Shown here in pieces: positions 1 to 5,659 of a DNA stretch of 5,659 nucleotides. The notes under the pieces are model-generated. The model worked only from the letters and a program-made list of their open reading frames with translations, did no database searches and was not told where the DNA came from. Within the stretch, counting starts at the first letter, position 1, and every line of letters starts with the position of its first letter. The stretch comes from CAZKBP01 sp964551015 (lineage in GTDB: Bacteria > Bacteroidota > Bacteroidia > Cytophagales > Microscillaceae). The stretch spans positions 1-5,659 of the forward strand of contig CAZKBP010000086.1 of assembly GCA_964551015.1 (NCBI GenBank). Direction: 5' to 3'. Made by a program: the position numbers and the translations under genes.

Positions 1-1963
1 AAAGATGATTGGCCGAAAACTTCAAAGACTCCATGTACTGAATTTGGTGAGGTTGGGGGGACTCATCAAGCAGAAGGTTAATCAATCCCACGATGTTATT
101 GAGCGGATTGCGAATCTCGTGGTTCATATTGGAAAGAAATTCTTCTTTGACCCTCAGGGCTTTCTCGGCCTCTTGCTGTGCTAGTTCCAGAGAAATCTGC
201 TTAGAGGCTAATTCTTTTTCCTGATAATACTCCTCCGTGACGTCTTCATAAAGTCCCACTACTTGATAGGGCTTTCCTTTTTTATCAAAAATAGGATAAA
301 GCACAATATTCAAAATAATTTCTTCTCCGGCTGTGGGCCAAAGATTATCGCGGGTATTAAACTTGACGATTCTGTTGTTGAGAAAAACGGTTTCCCCTTG
401 ATAAGCTTTTTGATAATGATGGACAATGCCCGTGTGCTTTGTGAAAGGATCGGTCAAAACATTGAACCTTCCAATAACGGGTCGTGAATCAGCAAAGCCT
501 AGCATGTCCGACATTTTCTTATTGATTAGCGTACAATATCCTTCCTCGTTGTAGATTTGTAAGCCAATCGGAAGATTGTCAATCAGCGATTCTAAAATTT
601 GATTTTTTTGCGATAGTTCCTCCGCAATCACTTGTTTGTCGGTAACTTCCAAGCCAATGCCAACTACTTCTTTAACTTTCTGATGTTGATCCCGAAGGTG
701 AGGTCGGACGTAAGTTTGCAACCAACGATATTTGTCATTTCTATCTTTAACTCGGTAAAGGAGATGTTGGATTGCATCCGAATCAGTAGACAGTTGCGAG
801 AGAAAAAGAAGCACTTTTTCCTGATCTTCGGGATGAATCAGATGAATAAATCCTTCTCTGCCTAATGCTGCAAACTCTTCGGGAGAGGTTAAATCTACAA
901 GCGCGTCTTGGTTGATATATTTGAGTTCAAACTCCTGTATATCAAAGAGAAAAAGCAGCCCCGGTAAAGTTTGGGTGATGCCTTCAATAAAACGATTTTT
1001 CTCCTCAAGCTCGCTTTCCATTTGCTTACTTTGGGTAATATCCAAACTGACTCCCATCAGGCCGATGATGCGTCCGTCTTTATGGACATGGCGCTGACGG
1101 CTCAGGATGTATTTGATTGTTTCGTGCTTTGAGTTGATAATTCTATAGCTTCTTTCTTGGGAGTCTGAGGTTTTGAGGTGAAGGTTTTGAAGGGTTTGCA
1201 GACGTTTTTGTTCTATATCCTCTCGGTCATCAGGATGGAGGAGACGAAGAAACTTTTCCAAAGTCACCTCTTCTTGCTCATCAAAGCCAAAGATTTCTCG
1301 CTGTCTCCGATCCCAGAAGTAAAGATTTGAATCATAAAAAAGCTCCCAAGTTCCTAACTGAGCGATCTCGAGTGCCTCTCTGAGTTTTTCTTCTTGGCGC
1401 TCGATCTTTAGTCTCCTCTCTCGTTCTTGGGTAATATCCTCGCCCATTGCTTGAAAAGCGACTAATTCTTGCGCTTGATTGTAAATGGGGTAAGTTGTCC
1501 AGCGAGTCCATCTTACTTGCTCATTGAAAAAAACTTGATGCTCATAGCTAATGGCCTTGCTTTGCATCTTTACTTGATTGAAGTGTTCCATCAGCCCTGT
1601 TCTCGCGTCGGGAGGGAGCATATCAATGAACTTAGTACCAAGTAATTGATCCTTTTCTATGCTAAAATATTGGCAATATGCTTTATTAACATAAATACGC
1701 GTGGTATCTGGCAAGGCACGACAGACCATTTGGTTGTGGTTATCAAGAACGGATACAGCCCAATGTTCATTTTGAGAAGTGCCAAAAAGTAGATAAGTGA
1801 TTTGCAACAAGCTGAGCAAGAGAGAGAGCGTAATGAGGAGAGCAAATGAAAAAGGTAGGATTTCCAAATAATTCAGGAAAAGAATCATCATCAGCATCAA
1901 ACTGACGCCAAGACTCAGGTACAAATAAAGAACCCTAGGTTTGCTTAAGAATCTTGTTTTCAT
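1..1963 (-). CDS. Kinase A: membrane-anchored multi-PAS sensor histidine kinase, C-terminus beyond window
   Basis: This is a sensor histidine kinase expected to autophosphorylate on His and pass phosphate to a response regulator. The 654 visible codons read without interruption from the ATG at 1963-1961. Two hydrophobic segments (about residues 11-30 and 37-60) form a membrane hairpin with almost no external loop, so sensing is probably cytoplasmic or within the membrane. Four PAS-type domains follow at about 67-180, 196-310, 322-441 and 455-576. The second carries the PAS_3-like Gly-Thr-Trp and His-Pro-Asp-Asp-Arg signatures, and the first three end in a PAC-like Asp/Glu-Ile/Val-Thr motif. 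A charged, coiled-coil-like linker (about 578-606) leads into HisKA, with H-box Asn-His-Glu-Ile-Arg-Asn-Pro and phospho-acceptor His615 (bases 119-121). The rest of HisKA, the ATPase domain and any hybrid receiver lie outside the window. GAGGGG ends 2 nt before the ATG, unusually close for a Shine-Dalgarno site. The gene starts 29 bp after the regulator's stop, which suggests one operon. The family assignment is firm, but the ligand is unknown. Confidence 0.93.
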   Translation of the reverse strand, partial: MKTRFLSKPRVLYLYLSLGVSLMLMMILFLNYLEILPFSFALLITLSLLLSLLQITYLLFGTSQNEHWAVSVLDNHNQMVCRALPDTTRIYVNKAYCQYFSIEKDQLLGTKFIDMLPPDARTGLMEHFNQVKMQSKAISYEHQVFFNEQVRWTRWTTYPIYNQAQELVAFQAMGEDITQERERRLKIERQEEKLREALEIAQLGTWELFYDSNLYFWDRRQREIFGFDEQEEVTLEKFLRLLHPDDREDIEQKRLQTLQNLHLKTSDSQERSYRIINSKHETIKYILSRQRHVHKDGRIIGLMGVSLDITQSKQMESELEEKNRFIEGITQTLPGLLFLFDIQEFELKYINQDALVDLTSPEEFAALGREGFIHLIHPEDQEKVLLFLSQLSTDSDAIQHLLYRVKDRNDKYRWLQTYVRPHLRDQHQKVKEVVGIGLEVTDKQVIAEELSQKNQILESLIDNLPIGLQIYNEEGYCTLINKKMSDMLGFADSRPVIGRFNVLTDPFTKHTGIVHHYQKAYQGETVFLNNRIVKFNTRDNLWPTAGEEIILNIVLYPIFDKKGKPYQVVGLYEDVTEEYYQEKELASKQISLELAQQEAEKALRVKEEFLSNMNHEIRNPLNNIVGLINLLLDESPQPHQIQYMESLKFSANHL
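3..27 (-). repeat. Inverted repeat, outer left copy (kinase A core)
   Basis: These 25 bases are the exact reverse complement of 5633-5657. They encode the stretch ending Leu-Lys-Phe-Ser-Ala-Asn-His-Leu in HisKA of kinase A. Two further, non-matching bases separate the repeat from the window end on each side. Confidence 0.9.
96..153 (-). repeat. Inverted repeat, inner left copy (kinase A H-box)
   Basis: 58 bases that match the reverse complement of 5507-5564 at 57 positions. The one difference turns Ser before the catalytic His in kinase B into Asn in kinase A. The block covers the junction from linker to H-box. Confidence 0.9.
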
Positions 1964-1992
1964 AGCCCCTCAAAAGTTTAGTATAGATGGAT

Positions 1993-2613
1993 TCACGAGA
2001 GTAGATGATTGCTATAGACCGTATTGATGAGTGCGGCGGTGTTTCTGACTTGAAACTTATTGAGAATATTAGCCCGATGCTTACACACTGTTTTTACGGA
2101 AATAAAAAGTTTGTCGGCAATTTCACGACTTTTTTTACCTTGTGTCATCATTAATAACACCTCCATCTCTCGGTTGCTCAATTGGTAATCGGCCAAAGAA
2201 GGCGCACTCGCTAGGGCAGATGTCGCAACCTTGGAAGGGAAATAATATTCACCTTGAGATAAGCTAGAAATTGCTTCTAGCAGCTCTTCAAAGGTAATAT
2301 CCTTATGCAGATAGCCTTCCAGACCCAAACTAGTTGCTTTTTGTATATACTCTTTGCTTAGGTGCTGTGTCAGAATCAAAATTTTGATCTCGGGGTAGCT
2401 TGTCTTGATCTGTTGACAGATATCCAGTCCGTTTTTACCTGGCATTTCCAAATCGCAGAGCACAACCTCTGGAGTGTGCTTTTGAAACTGGACGATTTTG
2501 AAATTTTCTCCGGATTCGTCCCCCACCACCCGCATATCATCTCGGCCAGTAAGCAAACGAATGATGGAAGATCTAAATAATCTATGATCGTCAATCAAGA
2601 AAAGGTCAATCAT
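1993..2613 (-). CDS. NarL/FixJ (LuxR-type) DNA-binding response regulator
   Basis: This is a complete 206-residue two-component transcription regulator, the usual length for the family. The receiver (about 1-120) has the acidic pair Asp8-Asp9, phospho-acceptor Asp54 in a Leu-Cys-Asp-Leu-Glu-Met-Pro context, the switch Thr82, Tyr101 and the conserved Lys104, so it should be phosphorylatable. A short linker leads to a LuxR-type helix-turn-helix (about 145-196) with the Ser-Asn-Arg-Glu entry, Ser-Arg-Glu-Ile-Ala, and a recognition helix around Ser-Val-Lys-Thr-Val with Cys177 at a variable position. The start is the ATG at 2613-2611. No Shine-Dalgarno sequence precedes it, but a TAnnTTTG box lies about 10 bp upstream. 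Kinase A begins 29 bp downstream on the same strand and is its most likely phosphodonor (inference from the operon). Target genes cannot be read from this window. The intact motifs contrast with the two degenerate receivers nearby. Confidence 0.95.
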   Translation of the reverse strand: MIDLFLIDDHRLFRSSIIRLLTGRDDMRVVGDESGENFKIVQFQKHTPEVVLCDLEMPGKNGLDICQQIKTSYPEIKILILTQHLSKEYIQKATSLGLEGYLHKDITFEELLEAISSLSQGEYYFPSKVATSALASAPSLADYQLSNREMEVLLMMTQGKKSREIADKLFISVKTVCKHRANILNKFQVRNTAALINTVYSNHLLS

Positions 2614-2623
2614 ATTAAAATAT

Positions 2624-2631
2624 CAAAGCTA
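2624..2631 (-). promoter_or_regulatory. Second TAnnTTTG box just before the response regulator
   Basis: TAGCTTTG on the minus strand matches the Bacteroidota -7 consensus and ends 10 bp before the regulator's ATG. No TTG or TTTG lies at the expected distance upstream. If it is used, the 5' leader would be only a few nucleotides long. It is a weaker candidate than the box at 2777-2784. Confidence 0.25.
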
Positions 2632-2776
2632 GAAATGGCATTTGAGAAGATAGCTTTTCAACTCAGCATCAAGTAAGATCATAGATTAGACTCCTCAATT
2701 ACATGGGTAAGTCAGATGTAAGTTAATTCAAACGTCATGTCTAAACAATCAACAAGAACTATCTTTTCATTTGATT

Positions 2777-2807
2777 CAAATATATAGAATCAATGTAAGC
2801 CCTTCAA
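2777..2807 (-). promoter_or_regulatory. Candidate Bacteroidota-type promoter for the regulator-kinase A operon
   Basis: On the minus strand TATATTTG (2784-2777) matches the TAnnTTTG box of Bacteroidota primary-sigma promoters exactly. A TTG (2807-2805) lies 20 bp upstream, which is the expected spacing for the -33 element. Transcription would run toward the regulator and leave a leader of about 160 nt. The motif is short and the region AT-rich, so a chance match is possible. Confidence 0.35.
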
Positions 2808-2847
2808 TAAACAAAACCTTACCTCTAGTTAGTAAAATATACAGAGC

Positions 2848-2876
2848 TTGATAGGGTATAAACCTTATCAATTGAT
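2848..2876. repeat. Imperfect 24-bp palindrome overlapping a perfect 10-bp palindrome
   Basis: TTGATAGGG (2848-2856) and CCTTATCAA (2863-2871) are inverted arms around the 6-nt loop TATAAA. They form a nine-pair stem with a single G-T wobble. The right arm overlaps ATCAATTGAT (2867-2876), a perfect palindrome, so the TTGAT/ATCAA half-site occurs three times in 29 bp. No T-tract follows on either strand, so it does not look like an intrinsic terminator. An operator for a dimeric regulator is possible, since it lies upstream of the candidate promoter of the regulator-kinase operon, but that function is inferred only from its position. Confidence 0.4.
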
Positions 2877-3177
2877 GGGTATGTCCAGATTAGAGCAGGC
2901 AGGTAGGCACTCAATTATGAGGCTGAGGCTGATGAAAATAGTTGCTAATCGTCTATTTTTTCAGAAAAGGTTTTCCGATTTCCTCTTCCATAGGGTAACA
3001 AAGCATCAACACTTTCTCAAGGTTTCCTTTAGAACCCAGCACGGGTACGAAATAAACTGGGCTGTAACAATTAGTATCTCTAATTAAAATATTTTCCGTA
3101 AGGAGAAAAATACATAAAATCAGTATTCGAGGGGCAATAGATACTACTTTTTGCAGCCTAAATTTTTTATGTATAAA

Positions 3178-3567
3178 TCATACATAGTAGATCCGATCTT
3201 CGCTTAAGGCTTTAACCGCCATCACCAGTTGTGCTGGGGATGCTCCACGATTAAGATAACCAGGAACTCCTTTTTGTTTCGCTAGATCAATCACCATTGA
3301 GCTCTTTGATCCACCTATAATCAGAAGTTTACACTCCGGATGGATGCTCATAACTCGGTCAATTAGACCCCAGATATTCATATCTCTCACATGGAAATTG
3401 CACACGATTACTTCCGAACTAAGAGAGGGTAGCAGATCAATCAGGGCTTGACCTGTGTCTAGTTCCTTGATTATCTGGTAGTTATCTTCATCTTCTAGTA
3501 TGGCTTTGATTCCTATTAGATAAAGTCGATGGGAAGCAACAGAGATAATGGATACTTCACTTTCCAT
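3178..3567 (-). CDS. Stand-alone degenerate receiver (pseudo-receiver) protein
   Basis: This 129-residue protein spans one complete response-regulator receiver fold and stops right after the last helix, with no DNA-binding domain. It aligns with the neighbouring regulator: Ser-His-Arg-Leu-Tyr stands for Asp-His-Arg-Leu-Phe near the start, and Pro-Gly-Tyr-Leu-Asn-Arg for Glu-Gly-Tyr-Leu-His-Lys. Every catalytic residue is changed. The acidic pair is Ala11-Ser12, the phospho-Asp is Asn57, the switch Ser/Thr region is Gly-Gly-Ser and the conserved Lys is Arg107. Normal phosphorylation is therefore not expected. Despite this the frame is intact and the hydrophobic core strands remain, which favours a maintained protein, for example a connector or decoy that binds a kinase or regulator. 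A decaying regulator whose helix-turn-helix was lost is the alternative. The start is the ATG at 3567-3565, with no obvious Shine-Dalgarno site. It is transcribed toward the intact regulator but 564 bp away, so probably as a separate unit. It is divergent from the next receiver fragment. Confidence 0.75.
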   Translation of the reverse strand: MESEVSIISVASHRLYLIGIKAILEDEDNYQIIKELDTGQALIDLLPSLSSEVIVCNFHVRDMNIWGLIDRVMSIHPECKLLIIGGSKSSMVIDLAKQKGVPGYLNRGASPAQLVMAVKALSEDRIYYV

Positions 3568-3650
3568 AGAATCGAGGATTTACTTGTGTTATTTTAAATA
3601 AAGTCTTTCTCACGCAATTTTAAATTTGATCGAAAAAAACTACTATTTAA
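3568..3650. promoter_or_regulatory. Divergent 83-bp promoter region between two degenerate receiver genes
   Basis: This short, very AT-rich spacer separates two outward-facing receiver genes and must hold promoters for both if they are expressed. On the plus strand TAAATTTG (3621-3628) matches the Bacteroidota TAnnTTTG box 22 bp before the ATG at 3651, a plausible distance, although no TTG lies about 20 bp further upstream. On the minus strand I found no exact box. Confidence 0.35.
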
Positions 3651-3884
3651 ATGATAAAAGTCACCATGGTAGAACCCTTCCGATTGTTTAGAGAAAGTCT
3701 AAAAAGGATCATATCCCCAAGTATAACACTCCAGTTTATTGAGGATTTTACTTATCTAAACAACATTATGGGTGAAATTGATAGCTCTCAAGCTGATATA
3801 ATTCTCATGGAAGTTGATCTTTCTACTCCATACATCGTATCATTACATAAATTCACTTTCCAAGCATTTCGTAAATCGCCTTAA
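3651..3884 (+). CDS. Truncated degenerate receiver fragment, possible pseudogene
   Basis: The 77-residue frame resembles the first half of a NarL-type receiver. It has a first beta strand, then Phe-Arg-Leu-Phe-Arg-Glu-Ser-Leu (compare His-Arg-Leu-Phe-Arg-Ser-Ser in the intact regulator), then a third strand at Asp-Ile-Ile-Leu-Met-Glu. The acidic pair is replaced by Glu8-Pro9, and the phospho-Asp position is Glu54. The receiver-like part ends near residue 65, followed by a short unrelated tail and TAA. In the next frame, from about 3841 to a TAA at 3916-3918, a helix-like stretch and a hydrophobic strand-like stretch (Tyr-Val-Leu-Met-Ala-Ile) sit where helix 3 and strand 4 would be expected. 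A frameshift in an already decaying gene could explain this (inference). The end of the frame is 130 bp before kinase B on the same strand, the relative place the intact regulator holds before kinase A. It may be a relic of kinase B's own regulator, or a small expressed protein. Confidence 0.55.
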   Translation: MIKVTMVEPFRLFRESLKRIISPSITLQFIEDFTYLNNIMGEIDSSQADIILMEVDLSTPYIVSLHKFTFQAFRKSP

Positions 3885-3953
3885 ATGGGGTTTTTATGTA
3901 TTGATGGCAATCGGCTAATATTCATATTTTGCCTAAAATTTCTGATGCCTGCT

Positions 3954-3991
3954 GAGGTTCACTACCTCCCCCAACTTTTTAAATTTTTTTT
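3954..3991 (+). terminator. Weak candidate intrinsic terminator between receiver fragment and kinase B
   Basis: GAGGT (3954-3958) and ACCTC (3964-3968) form a perfect 5-bp stem with a 5-nt loop. A T-rich run (3976-3991, broken by AAA) starts seven bases later. The stem is short and the gap to the T-run is longer than usual, so this is tentative. The rest of the 3885-4014 spacer shows no other clear signal. Confidence 0.2.
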
Positions 3992-4014
3992 GAACCTAAC
4001 TCAAGCCTAGTGTT

Positions 4015-5659
4015 ATGCCAAAGTGGGTATCTCTGCCTTCTTCAATTCAATTGCTGAATCTGATTAGTATCATCGTCTCGATTCTGGCTACTTATTTAAC
4101 GAGCCTGAATCTATCCCTTTATTTTATGCAGGTTTTACTGGGCTTGCTCTTGCTCCTCGCTGCTTTCTCTCTGGTACTGTGCTTTCAGTTAGGTCAGCCT
4201 GCTAACAAGCCAAAGGCAAGCCAAGCAGAAGACCCCAAGCTTAGCCCTGTGAACATGTGTGAACACGTATTAGCAGAAATTTTTGATTTTGCCAAGGTCG
4301 GAACTTGGCAGTATGAACTCCCTCATAAAAAAACGATCTGGGACGATGGACAGAAAAAATTATTTGGATTGGGTAAAGATGATCCAATCCCGGATGGCTT
4401 TGAAGCGTTTTTACGCTATGTTCACCCCGAAGATCGAGCCTATTTTGAGAACCAATACGAAAGGCTTTTCCGCCCGGACACACCACAAGACATGCAAAAT
4501 AAAGAGCCTCAACTCTATCTTGAATTTCCTTTCCGAATATATCCCAAGAACAGCCAAAAGGTCAAATACTTATTAGGGCGCGCTCAGACCGTATTTGAAG
4601 GGCCTAAACTTGCCAAGATCACAGGAATTAATGTTGATATCACTCCGCTTAAAGAAATAGAGCAAAAGCTAACCGAGAAGACTCTTTTGATTGAAGCGAT
4701 TGCCAATGTCCTGCCTGGGAGGTTTTTTGTGCTCGATGCAAACAAGTTTCAGGTTGATTATACAAATGTGGAGTTTACAGATGATTTCCTATCTCCTGAG
4801 GAATTGCGCACGCTTGGTGTGGATAAATATTTTGAACTCATTCATCCTGAGGATCGAGCAAAAGTCAAGCAATATTACAAGGCAATCCTAGAGAATACCC
4901 ACGATAATATGGAGCTGATTTATCGTGTAAAAAACAGAGACCAAGCCTATCGTTGGTTAAAAGTTTATCTCCAACCTTATCGCAACCATCCCGAGGGAAA
5001 GCAAAACAAAGTGTTGGGAGTAGCTCTTGACATTACTCGGGAAAAACACATCACGGAACAACTGAATTATAAAAACCAATTGTTAAGCTCCCTTTTCGAT
5101 AATCTTCCTATCGGGCTGCAATTATACGATCAGGAAGGAACAGTTTTGATGATGAACAAAAAAAAGGCGGAGACTTTTGGTCTCCCTTCTACTGATTATG
5201 GAATAGGGGAATACAATGTACTCCAAGACCAAACCTCTCTCGATACTCAGCTTCGCCCCTTCTATGAGCGAGCCTATGCTGGAGAAACCGTCTATCTGAA
5301 GGAAAGGCAAGTAGATCTTACTATGCCCCAAAACAAGGATTGGGAAACGAAGCCGCAAGTTTTCATTTTCAATATTATTCTGTATCCTCTTCTGGATCAA
5401 AATGGCAAAGTTCAGGTTCTGGTTAGTATCTATCAAGATGTAAAAGAGCAGTATAATCAGAAGCAGGAGCTACTCCAAACCCAGCAAGAACTGGAAGCCG
5501 CCTTGCGGGTCAAAGAAGAATTTCTTTCCAATATGAGCCACGAGATTCGCAATCCGCTCAATAATATAGTTGGCCTGATACATCTCTTAACTAAGGAGCA
5601 GATGATGCCTCATCAACAAGAATACTTGGAAACTTTGAAGTTTTCGGCCAATCATCTCC
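4015..5659 (+). CDS. Kinase B: membrane-anchored multi-PAS sensor histidine kinase, C-terminus beyond window
   Basis: This is a second sensor histidine kinase, open for 548 codons from the ATG at 4015 to the window end. In-frame stops at 3991 and 3997 make that ATG the only candidate upstream start. Two hydrophobic segments (about 11-30 and 36-58) form a membrane hairpin. Three PAS-type domains follow at about 84-210, 222-341 and 355-477. The first two carry His-Pro-Glu-Asp-Arg, and they end in a PAC-like Asp-Ile-Thr. A Gln/Glu-rich helical linker (478-498) leads into HisKA, with H-box Ser-His-Glu-Ile-Arg-Asn-Pro and phospho-acceptor His509 (5539-5541). The later HisKA, ATPase and any receiver domains are outside the window. 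The domains correspond to PAS 2, 3 and 4 of kinase A. In the last 48 residues the two proteins share 37 identities. The only receiver gene just upstream on the same strand is the broken fragment, so the partner regulator is probably encoded elsewhere, or is the regulator at 1993-2613. Confidence 0.92.
   Translation, partial: MPKWVSLPSSIQLLNLISIIVSILATYLTSLNLSLYFMQVLLGLLLLLAAFSLVLCFQLGQPANKPKASQAEDPKLSPVNMCEHVLAEIFDFAKVGTWQYELPHKKTIWDDGQKKLFGLGKDDPIPDGFEAFLRYVHPEDRAYFENQYERLFRPDTPQDMQNKEPQLYLEFPFRIYPKNSQKVKYLLGRAQTVFEGPKLAKITGINVDITPLKEIEQKLTEKTLLIEAIANVLPGRFFVLDANKFQVDYTNVEFTDDFLSPEELRTLGVDKYFELIHPEDRAKVKQYYKAILENTHDNMELIYRVKNRDQAYRWLKVYLQPYRNHPEGKQNKVLGVALDITREKHITEQLNYKNQLLSSLFDNLPIGLQLYDQEGTVLMMNKKKAETFGLPSTDYGIGEYNVLQDQTSLDTQLRPFYERAYAGETVYLKERQVDLTMPQNKDWETKPQVFIFNIILYPLLDQNGKVQVLVSIYQDVKEQYNQKQELLQTQQELEAALRVKEEFLSNMSHEIRNPLNNIVGLIHLLTKEQMMPHQQEYLETLKFSANHL
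5507..5564 (+). repeat. Inverted repeat, inner right copy (kinase B H-box)
   Basis: This is the partner of 96-153, with 57 of 58 bases identical in inverted orientation. It encodes the end of the linker and the H-box of kinase B, including His509. Confidence 0.9.
5633..5657 (+). repeat. Inverted repeat, outer right copy (kinase B core)
   Basis: This is the exact 25-base partner of 3-27 in inverted orientation, within HisKA of kinase B. The stretch between the two right-hand repeat blocks (5565-5632) is clearly more diverged than either block. Confidence 0.9.

Larger units (their letters stand above)
2614..3177. other. Intergenic region upstream of the response regulator (564 bp)
   Basis: I see no convincing gene here. 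A plus-strand open frame at 2848-3087 begins with TTG inside a palindrome and has no recognisable family features. On the minus strand the frame of the pseudo-receiver stays open for 74 codons past its TGA, to a TAG at 2955-2953, but the translation shows no helix-turn-helix or other domain that I recognise. The region holds two minus-strand matches to the Bacteroidota promoter box and an AT-rich palindrome, described separately. It probably serves as the leader and control region of the regulator-kinase A operon and as the 3' region of the pseudo-receiver gene. Confidence 0.6.

Noticed and set aside
263..1097. Three plus-strand open frames (263-487, 632-865, 912-1097)
   Set aside because: They lie antisense to the continuous PAS-domain coding frame of kinase A and show no family features.
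2362..2594. Open frames on both strands inside the response regulator
   Set aside because: They are out of frame with, or antisense to, the intact regulator, whose motifs are complete.
2848..3087. Plus-strand 79-residue open frame
   Set aside because: It starts with TTG inside a palindrome, has no ribosome site and no recognisable domain, and its composition looks non-coding.
3168..3186. TATGTAT/ATACATA hairpin spanning the stop codon of the pseudo-receiver, considered as a terminator
   Set aside because: The stem is purely AT-rich apart from one G-C pair, and on the coding strand it is followed by A residues rather than a T-tract.
4241..4891. Open frames on both strands within kinase B (4241-4486 minus, 4283-4576 plus, 4691-4891 plus)
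   Set aside because: They are shadows of the kinase B frame, which reads through PAS domains without interruption.
5122..5436. Minus-strand 104-residue open frame
   Set aside because: It is antisense to the third PAS domain of kinase B, which aligns well with kinase A in the sense frame.
1..5659. Terminal inverted repeats read as the ends of an insertion sequence or transposon
   Set aside because: The repeats lie inside kinase coding sequence at homologous codons, and no transposase or integrase is encoded between them.

Overview
The window looks like chromosomal DNA from a Bacteroidota bacterium (Cytophagia- or Saprospiria-like is a guess). It is AT-rich, Shine-Dalgarno sequences are weak or absent, and matches to the Bacteroidota promoter box TAnnTTTG lie upstream of genes. 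It is also dense in membrane-anchored multi-PAS histidine kinases with LuxR/NarL-type response regulators. No tRNA, rRNA, CRISPR array, transposase or integrase was seen.

Layout from left to right. Positions 1-1963 (minus) hold the N-terminal 654 residues of a kinase, here kinase A, with two transmembrane helices, four PAS-type sensor domains and the start of HisKA with its phospho-accepting His. Positions 1993-2613 (minus) hold an intact NarL/FixJ-type response regulator 29 bp upstream of kinase A, so the two probably form an operon. Positions 2614-3177 are non-coding, with candidate minus-strand promoters and a compact palindrome. Positions 3178-3567 (minus) hold a stand-alone receiver that has lost the acidic pocket, the phospho-Asp and the conserved Lys. 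An 83-bp divergent spacer follows. Positions 3651-3884 (plus) hold a truncated receiver with Glu where the phospho-Asp should be. Positions 4015-5659 (plus) hold the N-terminal 548 residues of kinase B, a paralogue of kinase A with two transmembrane helices, three PAS domains and the start of HisKA.

The locus is therefore roughly mirror-symmetric. Two related kinases point outward, each preceded on its own strand by receiver-type genes: an intact regulator plus a pseudo-receiver on the left, and only a broken receiver on the right. Both window ends cut the two kinases at the same alignment column, one base into the codon after Asn-His-Leu. The kinase-core starts form nearly identical inverted repeats: 57 of 58 bases match around the H-box and 25 of 25 at the ends. 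Upstream, the PAS domains differ freely at synonymous sites.

The likely working model is that the intact regulator is phosphorylated by kinase A, and perhaps also by kinase B, which has no intact regulator here. The pseudo-receivers would be phosphorylation-independent modulators or decaying copies. The inverted repeats would allow gene conversion, or an inversion that swaps sensor halves between kinase cores. This model is inference. A contig break inside a repeat would explain the symmetric ends equally well.
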